DNA of 5,891 nucleotides from assembly GCA_013697225.1 (NCBI GenBank), contig JACCXG010000170.1, positions 1 to 5,891 on the forward strand. Direction: 5' to 3'. A program made the position numbers and the translations under genes. This document shows positions 1-5,042 of the stretch, piece after piece. Every line of letters begins with the position of its first letter. Within the stretch, counting starts at the first letter, position 1. The notes below the pieces were generated by a model. That model worked only from the letters and a program-made list of their open reading frames with translations, searched no databases and was not told the origin of the DNA. The DNA comes from Acidobacteriota bacterium (lineage in GTDB: Bacteria; Acidobacteriota; Vicinamibacteria; Vicinamibacterales; 2-12-FULL-66-21).

Positions 1-24
1 AGATCACGGTGAGGGCGACAGAGG

Positions 25-429
25 TCAAGTCATGCGCAAGATGTGAGCGGATTCTCTGCCCGACCTGGTGGCCACGAGGGCAAGGAACCGCAGCGGCGGC
101 GGCGTGGCCCCGTGGTCGATCGTATTCGCGCGTCCGTCGCCGGCTGACGGGACGTCGGCCGGCGAGCGCAGAGGGGTCGCCAGCTCGGTAACTCTTCGGC
201 CAGCCCCCCTGCAGGGGTTGATCCCCAAGGACGCTGTCGGCCATCGCGCGCGCCTCCGCGGAGGCATACCACTGCGGCTGCTGCTGAAGCACCTCCGGCC
301 CCCCCGCAACCCCTGGGCTGGCGATATCGCGCCAGCCGCACCCGCCAGGGTCGTGTATGCCAGCCACGGAATGGCGCCGAGTGTCGTCGTCGCGACCCAC
401 AACACCAGCTGTTTCATCGGTTTGCGCAT
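25..429 (-). pseudogene. Pectate lyase family 10 (PL10), frameshifted and 3'-truncated
   Basis: PL10 enzymes cleave polygalacturonate by beta-elimination outside the cytoplasm. The ATG at 429 has a GGAG ribosome site at 435-438, five bases away, and encodes a signal peptide (MRKPMKQLVLWVATTTLGAI, then PWLAYTTLAGAAGA). PL10 similarity is spread over two frames. WYASAEARAMADSVLGDQ followed by LQGGWPKS lies in another frame (about 298-192), while TELATPLRSPADVP and NTIDHGATPPPLRFLALVA return to the starting frame. Adding one G to the seven-G run (299-305) and removing one T from the TT at 190-191 gives a continuous reading. The frame stops at 25 after about 134 residues, whereas PL10 catalytic domains are roughly 300 residues or more, and no continuation is visible in any frame of 1-60. 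It lies 41 bp after the copper-protein gene, suggesting one operon. The family call rests on remembered motifs. Sequencing error is an alternative explanation for the indels but not obviously for the missing 3' part. Confidence 0.75.
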
Positions 430-434
430 CTGAA

Positions 435-438
435 CTCC
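435..438 (-). promoter_or_regulatory. Ribosome binding site GGAG of the PL10 gene
   Basis: GGAG on the minus strand sits five bases upstream of the ATG at 429. It supports this start over the in-frame ATG four codons later, and suggests the broken PL10 gene was originally translated from here. Confidence 0.6.
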
Positions 439-470
439 GTCGCCCAGCGGACGTCGGAACCAGCGGTTTC

Positions 471-3416
471 TTATGGGTCGACGATTAGCCGCCCCTTCAT
501 GGTCGTCCAGTGACTGGCGTAGGTGCAGATGAACGGATACTCGCCCGGAGGCGGAACGGTGAGCGTCACCTCCACGGTTTCTCCCGCTCCCGCCAGCGGC
601 GTGTAGGCGATGATGCGCGCCGCGTGATCCGCTGCCGTCGGAATCCAGTTGTTCGTGAATGCAGCCTGGAAGGCCGCTTCACCGACGATCGGCACATCCT
701 GCTCCGACCGCACGACGACGATGTTGTGGGTCATCTCGGCCACGTTCTCGAAGCGGATCGTCAGCGTTTCCCCGGCGCGCGCGTTGATGACGGCCGGCTC
801 GTAGCTCAACTCGAGCCCCTTCGCTCGCACGACGACGACTCGTCCCACATCCTTCGTGGCTTTTGGCTCGAGCTTCGTTGCTCCTGGCTTGGACGGCGAG
901 TGGGCACCGGATGGGGGGACTTCAGCGGGTGCAGAAGTCGACGTCGTCGTTGTCCCCTTTCCCTGGCCGGCGGCGGACGGGTCGCCGGGCACGCGATGGA
1001 TGGTCTTGCTGATGAGGTGCTTGAGCTGCGCTCCATCCGCGGCGCGGAGGTCGTAGTCGATCTGCATGATCATGCCGATCGACGTTTCGATCTGATGCGG
1101 CAGGTTTCCGGTGATGGGGATGCGCGGTATGGAGCCAGGCGTCAGGGTCGGAATCTCGAGGAGGAGCGTCCGACCGTCACTCGACAGGCTCGCCGATTGC
1201 ACCGCAACCGGGTCCGGTCCGGCCTGACCGGGCTTGTCCAGCGAAAAGAACTGCTTCGAGCCGTACGACGAGTTCCAGGTGTAGGTCCACTTGGAAAGTC
1301 GGTAGTTCGCCAGGTTGGTGGCCGACGCACGGTCGAGAGGCGTGGCGAATCGCAGCTCGAGCCCGCCCGTCTTCGTGTGCAGCGCCACGGGAAGGTGCAG
1401 CGGCTTCCCCGCGGTGTACCGGACGCGATGGAATCCGCCGCGCTCGCCGCCATGGGAGGTGGAGGACCAGTTCGTCATCCCGACTATGTACAGATGTGCG
1501 TCGCGATGAAACCGCATCTGCTGAAGCCCCGACCGGAACTGAAGTGGCAGGACCATGTGGGCGGCCTGCGGCTGCCCGTCCACTTCCTCCATGAGGAGGA
1601 GTGACAGCGTGCCGCGGCCGTACGACGCCAGCAACAGATCGCCCTGCAGCTCTTCCGGCCACGCCGGGTTGTTAATCACCCGCGCCTGCGATGGCGAATT
1701 GTCGGATCCGGGTCCGGCGTGGGGCGTCCACACCAGCGGCTTCACCCAGTCGTCCGGGGGTGCCCATCCGCCGACGAGGCTGGCCTGATGCGCGGACGGC
1801 ACGAAGCCGTGGAAGCCGCCCTCGACGATGCGCGTCACTTTGCTCGTCGGGACCCAGTTGCCCTCGTTGTCCGTGATGTAGATCTCCCCCTTCGGCCCGA
1901 TGCTCAGTCCGTTCGGGTTGCGCAAGCCTCTGGCGATGGTCTCGAGCTGGCGGCCGTCCGGCGAAAGCCTGAGGAGCACCCCTTCGTGCGGGGTGATCTG
2001 GTGGGCATCGGTCAACTCGACAGGATTCCCTGTCGGCCATGGCGTGGACTTGGCCCAGAGGAAGCGGCCCTGCGCATCGACCTCCAGGTTCAGGTTGAAC
2101 GCGTGGAAGTTCGTGCCCGTCATCACCGCGTTGTTGAAGTTCTCGTAATGATCCGCGTACCCGTCCTTGTTGGTGTCGTGCAGGCGCGTGATCTGATCGC
2201 GACCGTTCACGTAGATCGTGCCGTTCACCACCACGAGGCCGAGCGGCTGGTTCAGCCCGGTCGCGAAGCGCTGCCAGCGCAGCGTGGCCAGTTCCCCCTG
2301 GATACCGTCCACGAGCCAGATGTCTCCGCTCAGCGAGGCGACGGCCGCACGGCCGTCAGGGAGGAAATCGACGGCGGACAGCCGGAGGTGGGAACCCCAG
2401 GGATTCTCCTGGGGCAGAACGAGCGTATCGACGACGAACGGGCCGTGCTCGCTGGTGGCTGTCTGCGCGCGCGTCTCGAGCGGCTGATAGGGCGCCGGTC
2501 CCGCCTCCAGGAACGGCGACAGATCGAGCGATCCAGCCTCGCTCTGCACCACGGCCTTCATGGAGGGCTGGTCTGCGGCCGGGCGGAGAGGGCCGATCGC
2601 GAGCTGGAACCGCAAGTCAGCGGCAAGAGCCGGCAGGGACAGCGCGAGTTGTCCACCCTCGAGGGTCCACTGGATGTCCTTCGGAAGCCCGCGGTAGCCG
2701 ATGAGGCGCGCCTCGCCTCCCGAGTGGATCGCCACCTGACCGGCGTCGACGGACACTGGCGTCTGCTCCAGCCGGGTCGCCTCCCCGACCGGTGCGGAGA
2801 CGACGAGCAGTGTCAGCTTCTGGGACGTGGGGCTGACGTTGATTGTCCGGGTGAACACCGGATCGCTCCCGACGCGCTGGAATCCGAACTTCTCGCGAAT
2901 CGTCGCCTCGCCAACCGTCAGGGAGAACACGACATCGCCGCCCTGAACGTGGAGCCCCTCGTACCGCCGGTTCCCGGGTAGAGGACCATAGCGCCGCGCG
3001 TTGTTGAGCGTCGCCGCGCCGCCGCGCGGGTCGGTCAGGTCGCCGTTCGAGCTCCACCCGGCTTTCTCGGCGTTGAGGAAATGCAGGTGACCGTCCGGCG
3101 TGGGCCATTCCTGGAGGCTGTCCCGCGCCGGCCGCCAGTGAAGACCGCCTCCGGTCCAGGCCCCCACCACACGGAGCAGGTCGGTATCGAACACCATCGT
3201 CGCGTCGGGGCCCACCCTCACGGCGATGCCTTTCTGGACGACGATGCCCTTCGGGCTGAACGGATCGAGGGTGATGGTGCTCGAGACGAAGGGCCCATGA
3301 TCCATGCGGTTCATGGGCGCGGTCTGGGCCTCGGCTCCATCGCGAGGAGCCAGCCAGCCACTCGACACGAGGCCGGCCACGATCAGGGCGACTATCCGCC
3401 GGTGCGACCGGATCAT
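471..3416 (-). CDS. Exported propeller oxidoreductase-like protein with C-terminal azurin-type copper domain
   Basis: A 981-residue exported protein. Residues 1-30 are a Sec signal peptide (basic RSHRR, hydrophobic IVALIVAGLVSS, likely cut after AEA30). Residues about 35-320 are a beta-rich block resembling DUF6797 of PVC/Acidobacteria proteins, opening MDHGPFVSSTITL. A second similar opening, EHGPFVVDTLVLP (323-335), leads into a propeller (about 340-665) resembling soluble glucose/sorbosone dehydrogenases: GLRNPNGL (497-504) matches their PQQ-contacting RNPxGL, and H438 is a possible counterpart of the catalytic His. An EF-hand-like loop DTNKDGYADHYE lies at 414-425. Residues about 675-808 are a beta-sandwich-like segment and 809-857 a Pro/Ser/Thr/Lys-rich linker. 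Residues about 859-981 are a cupredoxin with H897, C964, H969 and M973, the azurin C-x4-H-x3-M spacing. C964 is the only cysteine, so there is no CxxCH haem. Role inferred: periplasmic or secreted oxidation with copper-mediated electron transfer. Substrate unknown. Confidence 0.93.
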   Translation of the reverse strand: MIRSHRRIVALIVAGLVSSGWLAPRDGAEAQTAPMNRMDHGPFVSSTITLDPFSPKGIVVQKGIAVRVGPDATMVFDTDLLRVVGAWTGGGLHWRPARDSLQEWPTPDGHLHFLNAEKAGWSSNGDLTDPRGGAATLNNARRYGPLPGNRRYEGLHVQGGDVVFSLTVGEATIREKFGFQRVGSDPVFTRTINVSPTSQKLTLLVVSAPVGEATRLEQTPVSVDAGQVAIHSGGEARLIGYRGLPKDIQWTLEGGQLALSLPALAADLRFQLAIGPLRPAADQPSMKAVVQSEAGSLDLSPFLEAGPAPYQPLETRAQTATSEHGPFVVDTLVLPQENPWGSHLRLSAVDFLPDGRAAVASLSGDIWLVDGIQGELATLRWQRFATGLNQPLGLVVVNGTIYVNGRDQITRLHDTNKDGYADHYENFNNAVMTGTNFHAFNLNLEVDAQGRFLWAKSTPWPTGNPVELTDAHQITPHEGVLLRLSPDGRQLETIARGLRNPNGLSIGPKGEIYITDNEGNWVPTSKVTRIVEGGFHGFVPSAHQASLVGGWAPPDDWVKPLVWTPHAGPGSDNSPSQARVINNPAWPEELQGDLLLASYGRGTLSLLLMEEVDGQPQAAHMVLPLQFRSGLQQMRFHRDAHLYIVGMTNWSSTSHGGERGGFHRVRYTAGKPLHLPVALHTKTGGLELRFATPLDRASATNLANYRLSKWTYTWNSSYGSKQFFSLDKPGQAGPDPVAVQSASLSSDGRTLLLEIPTLTPGSIPRIPITGNLPHQIETSIGMIMQIDYDLRAADGAQLKHLISKTIHRVPGDPSAAGQGKGTTTTSTSAPAEVPPSGAHSPSKPGATKLEPKATKDVGRVVVVRAKGLELSYEPAVINARAGETLTIRFENVAEMTHNIVVVRSEQDVPIVGEAAFQAAFTNNWIPTAADHAARIIAYTPLAGAGETVEVTLTVPPPGEYPFICTYASHWTTMKGRLIVDP

Positions 3417-3546
3417 TCGGCAACTCCCTCCACTTGCGACGTGTGACCCGGGCGCTCGTGCCCGAGGTCTTCATTCCCGCGCTGCTTGAACGGCTGTCGC
3501 AGGCCGAGACGCGGGGGGCATCACGAATTCTCGCGGAGCGCCCAGG
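3417..3546. other. Intergenic leader between VCBS gene and copper-protein gene
   Basis: These 130 bases separate the TGA of the VCBS gene from the ATG of the copper-protein gene. Apart from the Shine-Dalgarno at 3424-3431, I see only a weak 5-bp stem (CGGGC/GCCCG, 3449-3464). There is no convincing sigma-70 promoter and no hairpin plus T-tract terminator. The length would allow a separate promoter for the downstream pair of genes, but none can be pointed to. Confidence 0.4.
3424..3431 (-). promoter_or_regulatory. Strong Shine-Dalgarno of the copper-protein gene
   Basis: The minus strand reads GGAGGGAG, seven bases upstream of the ATG at 3416. This is the best ribosome site in the window. With the signal peptide that follows directly, it fixes the start codon. 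Confidence 0.75.
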
Positions 3547-4770
3547 TCAGCGGCCCGCCGCGGTCGGCTCCGTCCCCCGGACCGTCAGGTTCTCGAGGAG
3601 GAGGATGAACGTCTTGCCGCCGAGCGCGTTGTCCTTGCCGGCCGACCAGGGCTTGCCCATGATGTCCATGCGGCCATCGCCGGTCAGGTCGGCGCACACC
3701 ATCTCGTGCCCGGCGCCCAGGTTCACGTCCGAGATCATGTGCTCGGCAAAGACGACGGAGCCGTCGAAGCCGGTGACGAGGTTCTCCCACAGGAATCCCT
3801 TGGGCCGGTCGTGCGGGGCCGGGCGGCGCGCACGATCCCAGTCCTGCTCGATCGTGACGACATCCGGCCGGTCATCTCCGGTGAAATCGCCCACGCACAT
3901 ACCGTGGAGGCCCCCGAGGGCACGCCCATAGTACTGCCAGCTTCCCCCCGCATCCCGGTTGAGCAGCCCGCCGGCGATCACGTGGCGATTCCACCTCACC
4001 GTGCCACGCTCCATGCCCAGGTTCTCCAGCCAGACGATCCGGCCGCCCACGTGCTCGGCATCGGCCACGACGATATCGTTGCGCCCGTCGCGATTGATGT
4101 CCGCGACCGAGGTCTGCGTCCCGTGCACGTAGCCGGCGGATCCCGGTATACCCTCCAGCCGCCCGACCGGAAGGGAGTGGATCGCGGGGAGGCTGTGCCC
4201 TATCCACTGAATCGGCCCGGCAGCACCCGGCCGGGGAAGGTTCTGGAACCACATGTACCCGATCGCGACGTCGATGCGGCCGTCGCCGTCGATGTCACCG
4301 GCGCCTGACGGCGCAAGACCAATGTGAGTGGTCGGGATGGCGATGATCCGGCCGACCCACTCCTTCGTCGGATCCTCCGGGATCTGGAACCATCGCAGAT
4401 CCTGGTAGGAGAGCATCTCCATCCGTCCGTCGCCCGTCAGATCGGCGAGGATCTGGTCGTGGGGTCCCGCGAGGCCGTCCGCGATGCTGAAGGCCTCCCA
4501 CTGCCATCCTTTCTCCCGGTCCTGTGGATTGGGCCAGCGGAAATCGCCGTCGATGAAGCCGGGGTTGCGCAGCCACTGCGTGCCCGTGATGACATCACAG
4601 AGGCCGTCACCGGTGAGATCCAGGGCCACCGCGCCAACGTCGGTGGGGCCGCGGTCCGCGCGAAACTGATAGCGGGTCCACGTGCCGTCATCCTTGCGCG
4701 TGAAGATGAAGCGGCCGCCGGCTCCGCCGACCATGTAATCGAGCTTCCCATCCCCGGTGAAGTCACACAA
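3547..4770 (-). CDS. FG-GAP/VCBS repeat seven-motif propeller protein, N-terminus missing
   Basis: Seven calcium-binding D-x-[TDN]-x-D-x-x-x-[DE] motifs can be read at residues 3-11 (DFTGDGKLD), 51-59 (DLTGDGLCD), 110-118 (DLTGDGRME), 159-167 (DIDGDGRID), 224-232 (DINRDGRND), 295-303 (DFTGDDRPD) and 361-369 (DLTGDGRMD). This is the hallmark of integrin-alpha-like FG-GAP/VCBS beta-propellers, which are usually exported carbohydrate- or surface-binding proteins. The C-terminus looks natural and ends in TGA. The N-terminus does not: the only nearby start is a TTG at 4770 with no ribosome site, there is no signal peptide, and the first motif begins at residue 3. The frame stays open up to 4860, but residues upstream of about 4775-4783 are the kinase gene read out of frame. 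I therefore read this as a 5'-truncated gene fused to otnK sequence, possibly untranslated. It precedes the copper-protein gene by 130 bp on the same strand, suggesting former operon membership. No specific ligand can be named. Confidence 0.82.
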   Translation of the reverse strand: MCDFTGDGKLDYMVGGAGGRFIFTRKDDGTWTRYQFRADRGPTDVGAVALDLTGDGLCDVITGTQWLRNPGFIDGDFRWPNPQDREKGWQWEAFSIADGLAGPHDQILADLTGDGRMEMLSYQDLRWFQIPEDPTKEWVGRIIAIPTTHIGLAPSGAGDIDGDGRIDVAIGYMWFQNLPRPGAAGPIQWIGHSLPAIHSLPVGRLEGIPGSAGYVHGTQTSVADINRDGRNDIVVADAEHVGGRIVWLENLGMERGTVRWNRHVIAGGLLNRDAGGSWQYYGRALGGLHGMCVGDFTGDDRPDVVTIEQDWDRARRPAPHDRPKGFLWENLVTGFDGSVVFAEHMISDVNLGAGHEMVCADLTGDGRMDIMGKPWSAGKDNALGGKTFILLLENLTVRGTEPTAAGR

Positions 4771-4778
4771 GTACGACG

Positions 4779-4985
4779 CAGAAAGGCAGCCGCTGACAAC
4801 GATGCGGCGACGGCCTCGGCGGGCGGAAGGGTGCGCGTTTTCAGCGAGACAACCACCGCATCAGCCGGCGGCAGCGGGACGCGCGGGACACCGACCGTCT
4901 GCAGCACTGTCCACCGCTCGCGCCGGATGACGGACGCGAGGTCACTCGCGCCGGTGAGATCATCCGCTATCGCGCCGAGCCGCAT
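4779..4985 (-). pseudogene. N-terminal fragment of four-carbon acid sugar kinase (OtnK/DUF1537 family)
   Basis: The ATG at 4985 opens MRLGAIADDLTGASDLASVI. The ADDxTGAxDxA motif (residues 7-17) is diagnostic of the OtnK-type kinase N-terminal domain, and VVVSLKTRTLPPAEAVA continues the family pattern. These cytoplasmic enzymes phosphorylate four-carbon acid sugars such as 3-oxo-tetronates and are normally about 400-450 residues long. Family resemblance ends near residue 69 (AAAFL). The expected FKYCSTFDST-type segment that should follow is absent, and the frame instead runs through out-of-frame VCBS sequence to a stop at 4437. Only the sugar-acid-binding domain start remains, with no nucleotide-binding half, so the product cannot be an active kinase. 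An in-frame ATG at 5042 would add 19 residues that do not look like the family and would overlap the neighbouring gene's start, so 4985 is preferred. No clear Shine-Dalgarno is present. Confidence 0.82.
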
Positions 4986-5011
4986 CTGTCGAAAGGTTGA
5001 CCACGCGCCGT

Positions 5012-5032
5012 TTACCGCATACGTTAGCGCAT
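5012..5032. promoter_or_regulatory. Direct repeat TTASCGCAT pair, candidate operator
   Basis: TTACCGCAT (5012-5020) and TTAGCGCAT (5024-5032) differ by one base and start 12 bp apart, about one helical turn. They occupy the middle of the 50-bp gap between the divergent kinase and lactonase starts. Tandem half-sites one turn apart would suit a regulator binding one DNA face and controlling both genes. The regulator is not in the window. Confidence 0.35.
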
Positions 5033-5042
5033 TCTGTGTCAA
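5016..5042 (-). promoter_or_regulatory. Possible sigma-70-like promoter for the kinase gene
   Basis: The minus strand carries a perfect TTGACA (5037-5042), then TATGCG (5016-5021) after a short 15-bp spacer. Initiation would fall near 5009, leaving a leader of about 24 bases before the ATG at 4985. The -10 matches only three of six consensus bases and the -35 overlaps the start of the divergent gene, so this is weak evidence. Confidence 0.25.

Noticed and set aside
204..218. CCCCTGCAGGGG palindrome as a possible terminator or site
   Set aside because: It falls inside PL10 coding sequence, has no T-tract and no loop, and looks like ordinary GC-rich coincidence.
252..265. 14-bp perfect palindrome GCCTCCGCGGAGGC
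   Set aside because: It lies in codons for the ASAEA part of the PL10 motif and is GC-rich. It is probably chance, with no second copy seen as an operator would suggest.
510..2981. Long plus-strand open frames of 364 and 420 codons opposite the copper-protein gene
   Set aside because: Arg/Gly/His-rich translations without recognisable domains, antisense to a well-supported gene. They are typical high-GC shadow frames.
2617..3474. Minus-strand 285-codon open frame overlapping the start of the copper-protein gene
   Set aside because: A shifted frame of the same DNA with an Arg/Pro/Gly-rich translation. The signal peptide and Shine-Dalgarno support the 3416 start instead.
4997..5025. Plus-strand promoter TTGACC / TACGTT with 17-bp spacing for the lactonase gene
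   Set aside because: The -10 matches only three of six consensus positions and initiation would fall almost on the GTG. It is too weak to list as a feature.
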